Of a stretch of DNA of 64,000 nt, positions 29,926-38,584 are shown piece after piece. Under the pieces are notes generated by a model. The model made no database searches and was not told the origin of the DNA. It saw nothing but the letters and a program-made list of their open reading frames with translations. Numbering within the stretch: position 1 is the stretch's first letter; the number at the start of each line of letters is the position of its first letter. A program made the position numbers and the translations under genes. Source of the DNA: Peribacillus sp. Bi96 (GTDB lineage: Bacteria; Bacillota; Bacilli; Bacillales; DSM-1321); the NCBI RefSeq assembly GCF_918698115.1, contig NZ_CAKKLV010000001.1, forward strand, positions 62,001-126,000, in the 5' to 3' direction.

Positions 29926-30113
29926 TATTTTCTTTCAGTCTTTGGTATTCTTCACCATAAATGATACAAAATAAAATACGGCTATCAATAATAGGATTTC
30001 TGGAAAAGTTTAAAAACTTCCATTGTATATTAAAAAGATTTGCGGAAAACACTCTATTTTTGTTTTTCCAATTCTTCTTTACAATATGTAAATAATGCTT
30101 TTAAATAACATTT

Positions 30114-30338
30114 TTAATATGATGAAAAGGTGGCTATTAAACCGAAAACCATTGCAATAATACCCAAAATAATTCCCTTTTTCGATCTCTGGTCCCATCG
30201 TTTTATAAAGTTCTCTGAAACACTTCTATCATCATTAATTTCTTCTTTAAATTCTTTCTTGAACAGAGATGTTTGTATGAGTACTATTATCAAAAAAAAG
30301 ACAGAAATCAGACCATTAACTACTCTTAACCATACCAT
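30114..30338 (-). CDS. Small two-helix membrane protein
   Basis: The 74-residue protein has two hydrophobic segments (about residues 6-22 and 55-72) separated by a charged loop (FKKEFKEEINDDRSVSENF). A very good site GAGGGGGG lies eight bases before the ATG, which argues that it is a real gene. No family recognised. It belongs to the AT-rich island. Confidence 0.6.
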   Translation of the reverse strand: MVWLRVVNGLISVFFLIIVLIQTSLFKKEFKEEINDDRSVSENFIKRWDQRSKKGIILGIIAMVFGLIATFSSY

Positions 30339-30899
30339 AGCCCCCCTCGAATGGTTGTCTTATGGTGATTATACCGAGCGCTCGAAAAGGCATAAAATGC
30401 AAAAATATCCATTAATAGATTCTTAAAGTGGGTGATCAGAAATAAAAAACCTGTCCTTGATGAATTTCAGATTAAAAAGTTTGAAAACAACATTTATTAT
30501 GAAATGGAATATCATTTACTGATAACATTTAGATTACACAACGAGTAGATTTTTTGTGTGTATTCATCCTGTTACGAAAGAGTTAAGTATTCAAACTAAC
30601 TGCTAAAGAGTTGTATACCACATTCCACCATTCTGTATCTTTAAGGTCTATGTAAATTTCTTTGGTAATTTATTTGCATAAAATATTTATGAGAATTCTA
30701 TATCAGACTCTTAAAGGTCTTCTAGTTATAAATGGTAATTGTATGATACTTTCCAAATATTTCTCATTTGCCACTTCCCTTTTTTTATATTTAGTATACT
30801 ATTACATATGTACCATAAAAAGTTAATAAAATAGTATATATACAAAAAAAAGTTAGAAATACATTGCATATGTACTATAAAAACTTAAAGGGGGACAAA
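30339..30899. other. AT-rich intergenic region with coding remnants
   Basis: No intact gene is visible. A 38-codon frame (30432-30548, plus strand, GTG start) ends at TAG, and a short minus-strand frame (about 30587-30670, containing KEIYIDLKDTEWWNVVYNSL) ends with a stop. Both look like protein remnants but match nothing I recognise. The last 100 bases hold the phased repeats described separately. Confidence 0.4.
30805..30887 (+). repeat. Three phased direct repeats before the secreted-protein gene
   Basis: Copies at 30805-30825 and 30867-30887 (CATATGTAC.ATAAAAA.TTA) are 21 bases long and differ at two positions. A weaker copy, about 30836-30854, lies between them. The TAC trinucleotides are 30 and 32 bases apart, close to three helical turns, so all copies face the same side of the DNA. 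They resemble operator repeats for a direct-repeat-binding activator. Confidence 0.65.
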
Positions 30900-31620
30900 A
30901 TGTTTAAGAAATTCTCAAGGTTTACGATTATGCTATTATCAGTGGTTATGTTAGCAGGAGGAATCTTACCGAGTGTGGGACATGCTCAAGAGAAAAATTT
31001 AATCAATTTATAATGACGAAAGTACAGAAAGTACAGAAAGTAAAGTATTAACTGTAGATAATACTATGACAGCTAGTGAACAAAACTCCATTATTAATAA
31101 GTATCTTAGTGATTCAAATGTACATGAGTTAATTGTTCTTGATGAATCATTGTTAGAAGAGAATAGTGATAGCGAAAAAGGCGCTAGTCCCAACGCACGT
31201 GCTATAATTAATCAGTATAAAGTCCAAAATGTACAAGCGGGTGCTGATGTAACAGGATCTAGCGGTCTTGCCACTTCTATTGGTGGTCCAGGAGTAGTAT
31301 TAAATATTGGTCAGACAAAATCAGTAGCTACAACAGTTAGTGCAAATTTTGGTGCAAGTAATGCTGCGCTATCAGCATCTATAGGATGGAGTGTTACGGG
31401 TACTACATCTATAACAATTTCTGGTACATTTAAAGTTCCGAGTAAAGTAAATGGGGAAATTGTGAAATCATTAAAATTCACAGCATATTCTGTATATAAA
31501 ACTAAAAAATATGATGTGTATAAAATGCCATGGAATTCCTTTAGTTGGACTAAACAAGGAACAGGCACCGCCAAAAAAGCTTATGGTGTATCTTATAAAA
31601 AAGTATATACCTATAAATAA
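30900..31620 (+). pseudogene. Secreted beta-rich protein gene with a frameshift after the signal peptide
   Basis: An ATG at 30900 with AAAGGGGG upstream encodes a Sec signal peptide (KKFSRF, hydrophobic core, SVGHAQ) but stops after 37 codons. The next frame is open from about 31003 through 31620, starting SIYNDESTESTESKVLTVDN; removing one A in TTTAATCAA near 31000 would join them into about 240 residues. The mature domain is glycine/serine/threonine-rich (TSIGGPGVVLNIGQTKS, SASIGWSVTGTTSITISGT) and ends GTGTAKKAYGVSYKKVYTYK, with no cysteine. This resembles uncharacterised secreted Bacillus proteins. Internal ATG starts (31066) lack a good site. It is either a pseudogene, a sequence error, or a regulated slip. 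Confidence 0.65.
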
Positions 31621-31635
31621 AGGATGGAAGTTTAA

Positions 31636-31866
31636 ATGAAAAAAAAACATATAATTTTAATTTTTATCCTAATTATAATTATTGGAAGTTTTCAAATTCC
31701 TAGTATGCTAGAATCAATATATCCTTTGGCAAAAGAAGATAGAACGGAAGCTTTTTATAATATTAGATATTTATTGCAAGGGATTTTTTCTTTAGCAGGC
31801 GTAGTATTTGTTAATGTTGTATTGCTAATATTTTACATCAAGAGTGATGTGGATAAAAAAAACTAG
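31636..31866 (+). CDS. Small two-helix membrane protein linked to the secreted protein
   Basis: The 76-residue protein has two strongly hydrophobic segments (residues 5-25 and 48-69) joined by a charged loop (KEDRTEAFYN). It begins 15 bases after the secreted-protein gene, with AAAGGATGG as its site, so the two are probably one operon. Size and layout resemble immunity or accessory membrane proteins of secreted peptides, but this is only an inference. A terminator follows. Confidence 0.6.
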   Translation: MKKKHIILIFILIIIIGSFQIPSMLESIYPLAKEDRTEAFYNIRYLLQGIFSLAGVVFVNVVLLIFYIKSDVDKKN

Positions 31867-31880
31867 TCTAATAGTAATTC

Positions 31881-31910
31881 AAGCCCTCTCGGTCGATGAG
31901 GGTTTTTCTT
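31881..31910 (+). terminator. Terminator of the secreted-protein operon
   Basis: CCCTC pairs with GAGGG and is followed by a T-rich tract. Confidence 0.75.
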
Positions 31911-32100
31911 GTTTTTTGTATTGATTTTTATTTCACTTTTTATACCTATACTTTTAACAATCCCTTTTATTGTGCGTAACCGCATTTTTTGACACTTCTG
32001 AGCCATGTCTTCTCTGATCTCTAAAAAAAACGTCCCCTAATTTCAAGAGAACGTAAAAAAATAGGTTATTATACAACATTCTACAAATCAGGAGAAAAAG

Positions 32101-32143
32101 AAAAAACCCTCGAAACATTGATTTCAATGTTTCGAGGGTTTTT
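32101..32143 (-). terminator. Terminator of rpsD
   Basis: AAACCCTCGAAACATTG pairs with CAATGTTTCGAGGGTTT; nearly perfect, and active on the minus strand. Confidence 0.92.
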
Positions 32144-32164
32144 AAAATAGCTGTTAACAAAGTA

Positions 32165-32767
32165 TTAACGAGAGTAGAACTCAACGATAAGCGCTTCGTT
32201 AATTTCAGCAGGCAATTCAGAACGTTCTGGTAAACGAGTGAAAGTACCTTCTAATTTCTCAGCATCAAATGTAAGGAAATCAGGTACGAAGTTAGTTGCT
32301 TCAACTGATTCTTTGATGATTGAGAAGTTGCGTGATTTTTCACGAACTGCGATTGTTTGTCCAAGAGACACTTTGTAAGAAGGGATGTCTACGCGACGTC
32401 CGTCTACAATGATGTGACCGTGGTTAACAAGTTGACGTGCTTGACGACGTGTACGAGCTAAACCAAGACGGTAAACTAGGTTATCAAGACGTGATTCAAG
32501 AAGAACCATGAAGTTTTCACCATGAACACCTTTTAGTTTGCCAGCACGGTCGAACATTGAACGGAATTGACGTTCAGTGATTCCGTACATGTGACGAAGT
32601 TTTTGTTTCTCTTGTAGTTGCATTCCGTATTCAGAAATTTTTCTACGTTGGTTAGGACCATGTTGTCCTGGAGCATAAGGGCGTTTTTCTAATTCTTTAC
32701 CAGTACCTGTTAGGGAAATTCCTAAACGACGGGATAGTTTCCAGCTTGGGCCAGTATAACGAGCCAT
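32165..32767 (-). CDS. rpsD: 30S ribosomal protein S4
   Basis: The 200-residue primary 16S rRNA-binding protein has the N-terminal [20 protein letters not shown] and an S4 RNA-binding domain ([27 protein letters not shown], here cut to [10 protein letters not shown]). It lacks the zinc-binding cysteines, so it is of the C-minus type. In Bacillus it represses its own synthesis by binding its mRNA leader. GGAGGAG precedes the ATG. Confidence 0.97.
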   Translation of the reverse strand: MARYTGPSWKLSRRLGISLTGTGKELEKRPYAPGQHGPNQRRKISEYGMQLQEKQKLRHMYGITERQFRSMFDRAGKLKGVHGENFMVLLESRLDNLVYRLGLARTRRQARQLVNHGHIIVDGRRVDIPSYKVSLGQTIAVREKSRNFSIIKESVEATNFVPDFLTFDAEKLEGTFTRLPERSELPAEINEALIVEFYSR

Positions 32768-32956
32768 AGGATGACTCCTCCTTTAAATGTTTTTATTTTG
32801 GTAAAATAAAAACCGTGTGAATGAACGATCATGACCATTTTGTTTTCATGTACCTTCGCCCTAGCAGCAGAGAGTTACGAGATACACCTCTGGTTGGAGG
32901 AACAAAATGAGAACATAAAAGCTGTCACATAGGCTGCAATATTTTACACAAGGAGT
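32768..32956 (-). promoter_or_regulatory. rpsD leader, S4 autoregulatory region
   Basis: An untranslated leader of nearly 200 bases lies between the promoter and rpsD. It contains GTTCCTCCAACCAGAGGTGT and CTCTGCTGCTAGGGCGAAGG, matching the layout of the B. subtilis rpsD leader where S4 binds. The exact pseudoknot was not folded. Confidence 0.6.
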
Positions 32957-32985
32957 ATTGTATAATATTCTGTTCAATGAGTCAA
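32957..32985 (-). promoter_or_regulatory. Sigma-A promoter of rpsD
   Basis: On the minus strand TTGACT and TACAAT are separated by 17 bases. Confidence 0.8.
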
Positions 32986-33004
32986 GGACAGTTGGCTATT
33001 AATT

Positions 33005-33253
33005 AAAAGAAGAGGGGGAAACTGTATCGAAGCAAAGGATAAAGTGAGAGATCTTTCTAATCCAGGGGTGACGATTTCGGCAGGCGTGTCCCATTGGGTA
33101 AAAGGGCAATGGGATAATGTCAAAGAGGTTGTTAAAAGGGCCGATGAAGCTTTATATTTGGCGAAGAATTCGGGGATGACCGGGTACATGCACATGGAAT
33201 ACGATAATGGAAAAGGGAGCAGGCATGTGTTGCCGCTCCCTTTCACTTTATAG
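33005..33253 (+). pseudogene. ytrP: 3' remnant of a GGDEF-domain gene (ytrP relic)
   Basis: The readable frame NCIEAKDKVRDLSNPGVTIS followed by AGVSHW and RADEALYLAKNSGMTGY is the last third of a GGDEF domain, which makes c-di-GMP. The catalytic GGDEF loop and everything upstream are absent, and no start signal remains. B. subtilis carries the GGDEF gene ytrP next to rpsD, so this is most likely its relic. A terminator hairpin (AAAGGGAGC..GCTCCCTTT) overlaps the 3' end. Confidence 0.7.
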
Positions 33254-33727
33254 ACGGCTGGAAAGGATTTCAGCGAACTTTTCAAGTCCTTGTTGATCCA
33301 TTTCGTCAAATCGGTTCGTGATCGGGCTGTCGATATCGAGCACACCGATCAATTTGCCATCCTTCATGAGCGGTATGACAATTTCAGATCGCGATGCTGC
33401 ATCACAGGCAATATGTCCAGGGAATTGGTGGACGTCCTCGATGCGCAGCGTTTTTTCAGTGGCTGCTGAAGTCCCACATACGCCCCTACCCATTGGAATG
33501 CGGACACAGGCTGGAAGGCCCTGAAAGGGTCCTAATATTAATTGGTCTTCTTCGTATAAATAGAAGCCGACCCAGTTAATCTCATCGAGAAACAGATTCA
33601 GTAATGCTGCCGCATTGCTTAAATTAGCTATCCGGTTCGTTTCATCTTCAATTAAAGCAAAAAGTTGTTTTTGGACAAGGTCATAGTTTTTTTCTTTTTT
33701 TCCTTGATACATTTCGACATTAAACAA
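33248..33727 (-). CDS. ytsP: GAF-domain free methionine-(R)-sulfoxide reductase, YtsP
   Basis: The 159-residue protein is a single GAF domain of the fRMsr family. It has LGPFQGLPACVRIPMGRGVCG and FPGHIACDAASRSEIVIPL, which hold the three conserved cysteines (about residues 84, 94 and 118). It reduces free methionine-R-sulfoxide in the cytosol. The TTG at 33727 with AGGTGA upstream gives MFNVEMYQ; an ATG five codons in is the alternative. Confidence 0.85.
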   Translation of the reverse strand: MFNVEMYQGKKEKNYDLVQKQLFALIEDETNRIANLSNAAALLNLFLDEINWVGFYLYEEDQLILGPFQGLPACVRIPMGRGVCGTSAATEKTLRIEDVHQFPGHIACDAASRSEIVIPLMKDGKLIGVLDIDSPITNRFDEMDQQGLEKFAEILSSRL

Positions 33728-33844
33728 AAGCGTTCACCTGTCTTCCTCATATTTTTACAGCACTTTCCAGTCATGTTGCTTGATTGTTGGGAAATTGTCG
33801 AGAACTTACTAAAGGATTCTCTCTATTCCGTGCAGAAATAGTCC

Positions 33845-33855
33845 ACAAGACTTGT
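33845..33855. promoter_or_regulatory. Palindrome before refZ, possible operator
   Basis: ACAAG-A-CTTGT lies 26 bases before the refZ start. TetR-family regulators often bind such palindromes. No footprint evidence. Confidence 0.35.
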
Positions 33856-33881
33856 CTCAAAGAAAGCGAGGGATTGCCTAA

Positions 33882-34538
33882 ATGAATCGCCAGACGCCAA
33901 CGAAACAAGCCATTGTGGAAGCTGCGTTACACTTATTTCATTTAAAGGGCTATCATGCTACATCCATAAGGGATATTGCGAATAAAGCGAAAGTGAACGC
34001 AGCCAATATTGCCTACTATTTTAAAAATAAGCAGGGATTGCTGGAATTCTGTTTCACTTCCTATTTAGAAGAGTATATCCTGGTCCTTGAGACGAACATG
34101 ACGCTGTTGGACCTTAAAGGCCCGCAGCAATGCTTGATGAATCTAGTAAAGGATATTCTCACTTTCCAGAGGGAAAACTTCCTGGCCGCACGGTTCATAT
34201 ATGGGGAATCTTCACTGGATTCCAATTTAAACCGGGAAATTCATTCGACTTATTTTACAAAGGAAAAGTCTTATTTTCAATATGTTTTGGAACAAGGGAT
34301 TAAAAGCAGGAGTTTCCAGCCGGTCTCGATTCCCATGTATATGCTCCAGTTGAAGGGCCTGCTAACGGCTCCTGTCCTGCATACCCATTATGCGATGGAT
34401 GTTCTTCATGTGTTCCCGCAGGAAGCCTATTACACGAATATATATGCTAATGAGGTCGGACGTTTTCTGCAAGATACACTTTTCAATGCCGAAGACCGAC
34501 AGCCGCTGCTGGCTGGTGTGCCAAAAGTGTATACATGA
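33882..34538 (+). CDS. refZ: RefZ (YttP), TetR-family regulator of Z-ring position
   Basis: The protein has 218 residues. The N-terminal TetR helix-turn-helix (RDIANKAKVNAANIAYYFKN, about 29-48) is followed by an all-helical dimerisation domain. In B. subtilis RefZ binds motifs near the chromosome origin and counters FtsZ to place the polar septum during sporulation. Identification rests on sequence character and on position between ytsP and hisJ. GAGGG precedes the ATG. Confidence 0.85.
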   Translation: MNRQTPTKQAIVEAALHLFHLKGYHATSIRDIANKAKVNAANIAYYFKNKQGLLEFCFTSYLEEYILVLETNMTLLDLKGPQQCLMNLVKDILTFQRENFLAARFIYGESSLDSNLNREIHSTYFTKEKSYFQYVLEQGIKSRSFQPVSIPMYMLQLKGLLTAPVLHTHYAMDVLHVFPQEAYYTNIYANEVGRFLQDTLFNAEDRQPLLAGVPKVYT

Positions 34539-34539
34539 G

Positions 34540-35343
34540 TTATCCATTGAACTCTGCAATCAATGCCCGATAGCCCTGACCCAAATCTTTAGCCTGATGG
34601 GCATCTGAACCATAAATAAGCGGAATTCCTAGATCACGGGCACGTCTAGCGAATCGTTCTGGAGGATAAGGCTCACCGCATAGAGGTTTTACAAGCCCAG
34701 CTCCATTATAATCAAGTTCATATTTATTTACATTGATCATGTCCAACACTTTGTAAACACGCTCGTCAAAACTTAATGCTGGCGGATATCGAAGCTGGAA
34801 TTTATGGACAAGGGTAATATGCCCAATCCGCTTAGGCTTATAAATGCCTAAATCTGCTTTGATTGATTGCTCTAAAGTATCGTAATATTTGGCGTATATC
34901 GCCTCGACAGATCCTAGTTCATTAGCAATCGCACCAAATTCATTTTCACTGAAGTCAATGCAATGCCAACTATTTTGATGCTTGATGAAGTGGACGGAAA
35001 GTATGCTATCATCAAGGAATTCTCCGATGTCATCGAGAAATTCTTTTGTTTCTTTTTCATAACCCTCTATAAAGTCAACCTCAAGACCACTTTTGATCAA
35101 GATTTTGTCTTTATAACGTTCTTTCAGTACGCGGAGCTCTTGAAAGTAATCCAGGAGCAGGGCAGCGTCCATACCGCTGTCTTTTTCAGGTGTAGGATCT
35201 TGAAAATCTCGTGGCAAAGGAGCATGCTCCGTAAATGTGATTTCCTTTAATCCTAGCTCGATTCCCCGCGTAATATATTCATCGAATTCATCCATAGAGC
35301 CGTGAGGGCAAAACGGAGTATGCACGTGACTGTCAGCTTTCAT
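34540..35343 (-). CDS. hisJ: Histidinol-phosphatase HisJ (PHP family)
   Basis: The 267-residue metal-dependent phosphatase of the PHP superfamily carries HVHTPFCPHGS (residues 6-16), TFTEHAP, KSGLEVDF, SVHF, and a late GSDAH. It dephosphorylates histidinol phosphate in histidine synthesis. The start at 35343 is chosen because GGGAGGG sits seven bases upstream and the length then matches B. subtilis HisJ. The ends of refZ and hisJ are one base apart, convergent, with no clear terminator between. Confidence 0.92.
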   Translation of the reverse strand: MKADSHVHTPFCPHGSMDEFDEYITRGIELGLKEITFTEHAPLPRDFQDPTPEKDSGMDAALLLDYFQELRVLKERYKDKILIKSGLEVDFIEGYEKETKEFLDDIGEFLDDSILSVHFIKHQNSWHCIDFSENEFGAIANELGSVEAIYAKYYDTLEQSIKADLGIYKPKRIGHITLVHKFQLRYPPALSFDERVYKVLDMINVNKYELDYNGAGLVKPLCGEPYPPERFARRARDLGIPLIYGSDAHQAKDLGQGYRALIAEFNG

Positions 35344-35369
35344 GGCCATTCCCTCCCAAAAAACAGGTA

Positions 35370-35390
35370 TTTGTAGCAATTTTCTACAAA
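35370..35390. repeat. Inverted repeat in the hisJ-ezrA divergent gap
   Basis: TTTGTAG and CTACAAA are separated by seven bases, close before hisJ. It could be an operator; it is too AT-rich and lacks a T run for a terminator. Confidence 0.5.
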
Positions 35391-35511
35391 TAATTCAATT
35401 TTCTCATCAAAAATTATTGCTAACATGGTATCATAAAAGCATTAAATTTAACATTTTTAAAATTGATATATAATAGAGCAAGACTGTAAGGACTAGAACA
35501 GGGGGCTTACC

Positions 35512-37206
35512 ATGGATTACATAATTGGGGTAATTGTATTAATTTTGATTTTCATCATTTGGGGTTATTTTTTCAAAAAAAGATATTTTAAAGAAATCGA
35601 TCGACTGGAATCCTGGAAAATTAGCATCATGCACCGCCCCGTGCTAGAAGAGCTTTCTAAAGTCAAACAATTGAACATGACAGGTGAAACAGAAGTAATG
35701 TTCGAAAACTGGCGCATTGAATGGGACGCTATCATTACGGACCATATGCCGGAAGTCGAAGAGCTTTTATTCGATGCCGAGGAGTTTGTCGATAAATACC
35801 GTTTCAGCCGATCAAAAGAGGAGCAGCGCAAAATTACAGTCAAGCTTAATGAAATCGAAGAAATGATCAAAAAGATTCTATATGAACTGAATGAACTAGT
35901 AGGCAGTGAGGAAAAGAATCGCTTGGAAATCGAGGATATTAAAGAATCCTACCGCCAATTGAAGAAATCATTGCTTGCACACAGACATAATTATGGAAAA
36001 GCCGCTGATAAGCTCGAAAACTCCTTGGATGAAGTAGTGCAAATCCTGCAGAAGTATGAAGAAGAGACTGTGAACGGAAATTATTTAAATGCTAGGGAGC
36101 TTGTACTATCCATAAAGGAAAAACTAGCAGCATTGGCGGTTAAAATGGAGCTGCTTCCAAAATTATTGGTTGATAGTCAATCCGAGCTGCATTCCCAACT
36201 TCATGAATTAAAGGATGGGTATGAGGAGATGTCAGGACAGGGGTATCATTTAAGCCATATCCAATTCGAACAGGAGATATCCAGGCTTGAAGAAGAACTG
36301 GATTTATATAAAACACAATTGGAAAATGCCGAAACGGAAGCTGTTGATAAAGGCATTAAAGATATGCGCGAAAGCATTGACGTGCTTTATGACCTACTGG
36401 AGAAAGAAGTGCTTTCAAAACAGTATATCTTGAAAAATGATGAAGTGCTCAGGAAAACGATTAGTGACCTTGAATATGAAAGTGATAAACTCAAAGTTGA
36501 AACGATACATGTTCAACACACCTATCATCTAACAGAAAATGAGCTGGATGCACAAAGGAAAATGGAAAAGCAAATTGCCCAGATTTCGAAACGCCATCAA
36601 TTGCTCGTCTTGAAGATGGAGGACAATGTGATGGCAAGCTCGCTAATCAGCGAAGAGATGCAAGGACTGGCAGTGCAGTTGAAAGAATTACAGGAAAATC
36701 AGAAAGACTTTGCCGTTAAAATCCAGGCTTTAAGGAAAGATGAAATGGATGCCAGGGATTCACTGGCCGAATTGAAACGCAAAATGGTTGATACAGGCCG
36801 TTTAATTGCCAAAAGCAATATTCCTGGTCTCCCTGAAGAGTATAAAGTGGTGCTATCTGATGCCAAGGAGAGCACGGATGACGTTCAAAGTAAACTTGAA
36901 GAAAAGCCGCTTGACATGGCAGTTGTTTATATTTATTTAGAAAAAGCAGTTCAACAGGTGAATAAGGTCCACGAAAAAGCACAAGAATTGATCGAACATA
37001 TGTATTTGGCCGAAAAAGTGATTCAATTCGGCAATCGTTATCGCAGCAGTCACGAAACAGTGGCCGATAGCCTAAGGGAAGCGGAAGCGAAATTTCGCAG
37101 CTATGAATATCAAGCTGCACTGGAAACGGCAGCCACGGCCATTGAAAAGGTCGACCCAGGAAGTTTAAGGAAAATTGGAGCGAACGTAGAAGAGGTTCTT
37201 TCCTGA
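35512..37206 (+). CDS. ezrA: Septation ring regulator EzrA
   Basis: The 564-residue protein has one N-terminal membrane helix (residues 3-21) with the cytosolic remainder built of spectrin-like coiled-coil bundles. It is glutamate-, leucine- and lysine-rich throughout. EzrA binds FtsZ and PBP1 and restrains Z-ring formation away from midcell. Length equals the family norm (about 562). The C-terminus contains AEKVIQFGNRYRS, the conserved patch needed for midcell location. CAGGGGG precedes the ATG. Confidence 0.94.
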   Translation: MDYIIGVIVLILIFIIWGYFFKKRYFKEIDRLESWKISIMHRPVLEELSKVKQLNMTGETEVMFENWRIEWDAIITDHMPEVEELLFDAEEFVDKYRFSRSKEEQRKITVKLNEIEEMIKKILYELNELVGSEEKNRLEIEDIKESYRQLKKSLLAHRHNYGKAADKLENSLDEVVQILQKYEEETVNGNYLNARELVLSIKEKLAALAVKMELLPKLLVDSQSELHSQLHELKDGYEEMSGQGYHLSHIQFEQEISRLEEELDLYKTQLENAETEAVDKGIKDMRESIDVLYDLLEKEVLSKQYILKNDEVLRKTISDLEYESDKLKVETIHVQHTYHLTENELDAQRKMEKQIAQISKRHQLLVLKMEDNVMASSLISEEMQGLAVQLKELQENQKDFAVKIQALRKDEMDARDSLAELKRKMVDTGRLIAKSNIPGLPEEYKVVLSDAKESTDDVQSKLEEKPLDMAVVYIYLEKAVQQVNKVHEKAQELIEHMYLAEKVIQFGNRYRSSHETVADSLREAEAKFRSYEYQAALETAATAIEKVDPGSLRKIGANVEEVLS

Positions 37207-37230
37207 AAACCCGCCACGGCGGGTTTTTTC
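37206..37230 (+). terminator. Terminator after ezrA
   Basis: AACCCGCC pairs with GGCGGGTT and is followed by six T. Confidence 0.9.
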
Positions 37231-37435
37231 TTTTTCCGGACCCTAAATTAGTTTTCTGCCAATATATTTGAGTGGGTGGGGAGTGATGAGTATGCAAGAC
37301 TCCTTTCTTACAAGACCAGTGTTTTACATTCTCTTTCAAATTCAATTATGTTAATATTAGAAGTTGCAACAGCAACATTTGAAGCGATATTTAAAAGAGA
37401 GACCATCATAGATACAAAACATGGAAGGTGAAACC

Positions 37436-38584
37436 ATGATTTATTTTGACAATAGCGCAACAACAAAACCATATCCCGAAGTAATCGAATCGTTCGTAAA
37501 GGTTTCTTCGGATTATTTTGGCAACCCTTCTTCACTGCACGGACTTGGCGTACAATCCGAAAAGCTTCTTTCTGCTGCGAGAAAGCAGATCGCAGATTTA
37601 TTAAAGGTGAAGAGCTCGGAAATATATTTCACATCCGGAGGAACGGAAGGGAATAATCTTGCCATTAAAGGAGCCGCCCATTCTCAGGGAAATCGGGGCA
37701 AACACATCATCACGACAGCGATTGAACATCCTTCCGTTGAAGATGCATGCGAATCATTGACGAAAATGGGTTATGAAATCACATATCTGCCTGTTAACGA
37801 ATTTGGGCAAATTGAATTAACTGATCTTAAGAATGCAATGAGGGAAGATACCGTTTTAGTGTCCGTCATGCATGTTAATAATGAGGTTGGCTCCATACAA
37901 CCAGTAGTTGAAATAGGAAAAGTGTTAAAGCAATATCCACACGTGCTCTTTCATGTAGATAATGTGCAGGGGGCAGGCAAAGTTTCATTATCATTACGTG
38001 ATGCAAATGTGGATTTATGTACAATTTCAGGACACAAGGTACACGGCTTGAAAGGGACAGGCATCCTTTATATTCGTGAAGGCGTTCGGATCGATCCGCT
38101 ATTCCACGGTGGAAATCAAGAAACGAAACTCAGAAGCGGCACCGAAAATGTCGCGGGAATCGTCTCTCTTTCGAAAGCTTTTCGTATTAGTATGAACAAT
38201 CAATTGCTGTATCATGATAAGCTGCAGCAAATCAAACAATATTTATATAAAGGGTTGAACGAAATGGACGGGGTGATGGTTAACACTCCTGAGGAAGGTG
38301 CAGCCCATATTTTGAATTTTTCCGTTCCGGGACTCAAATCAGAGGTATTGCTGCATGCTCTTGAATCGGATGGAATATATGTTTCGACGACAAGTGCATG
38401 TTCTTCGAAAAAAAGGACGGTAAGCAAAACGGTGGATGCGATGTTCCATAATCAAGCCCGTTCCGAGAGTGTCATCCGGATCAGTACTACCTATGGGAAT
38501 GAGATGGAAGAAGCGAAGCAAGTTCTGGCGGCGATACAGAAAATAGTCGCTAAATTAGAAAAAATAATGAGGGTTGCTAAATGA
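37436..38584 (+). CDS. nifZ: Cysteine desulfurase NifZ
   Basis: The 382-residue PLP enzyme has YFDNSATTKP (residues 3-12), the PLP lysine in SGHKVHGLKGTG (about 200-211), and an active-site cysteine loop STTSACSSKKR near 320-330. It hands persulfide sulfur to ThiI for tRNA 4-thiouridine. It overlaps thiI by four bases (ATGA), so the two are translationally coupled. GGAAGGTG supports the start at 37436. Confidence 0.93.
   Translation: MIYFDNSATTKPYPEVIESFVKVSSDYFGNPSSLHGLGVQSEKLLSAARKQIADLLKVKSSEIYFTSGGTEGNNLAIKGAAHSQGNRGKHIITTAIEHPSVEDACESLTKMGYEITYLPVNEFGQIELTDLKNAMREDTVLVSVMHVNNEVGSIQPVVEIGKVLKQYPHVLFHVDNVQGAGKVSLSLRDANVDLCTISGHKVHGLKGTGILYIREGVRIDPLFHGGNQETKLRSGTENVAGIVSLSKAFRISMNNQLLYHDKLQQIKQYLYKGLNEMDGVMVNTPEEGAAHILNFSVPGLKSEVLLHALESDGIYVSTTSACSSKKRTVSKTVDAMFHNQARSESVIRISTTYGNEMEEAKQVLAAIQKIVAKLEKIMRVAK

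Noticed and set aside
33394..33579. Plus-strand frames opposite ytsP
   Set aside because: They are shadows of a gene with clear family motifs on the minus strand.
36716..37345. 209-codon minus-strand frame opposite ezrA
   Set aside because: It is a shadow of the coiled-coil coding sequence; composition is unnatural and there is no ribosome site.
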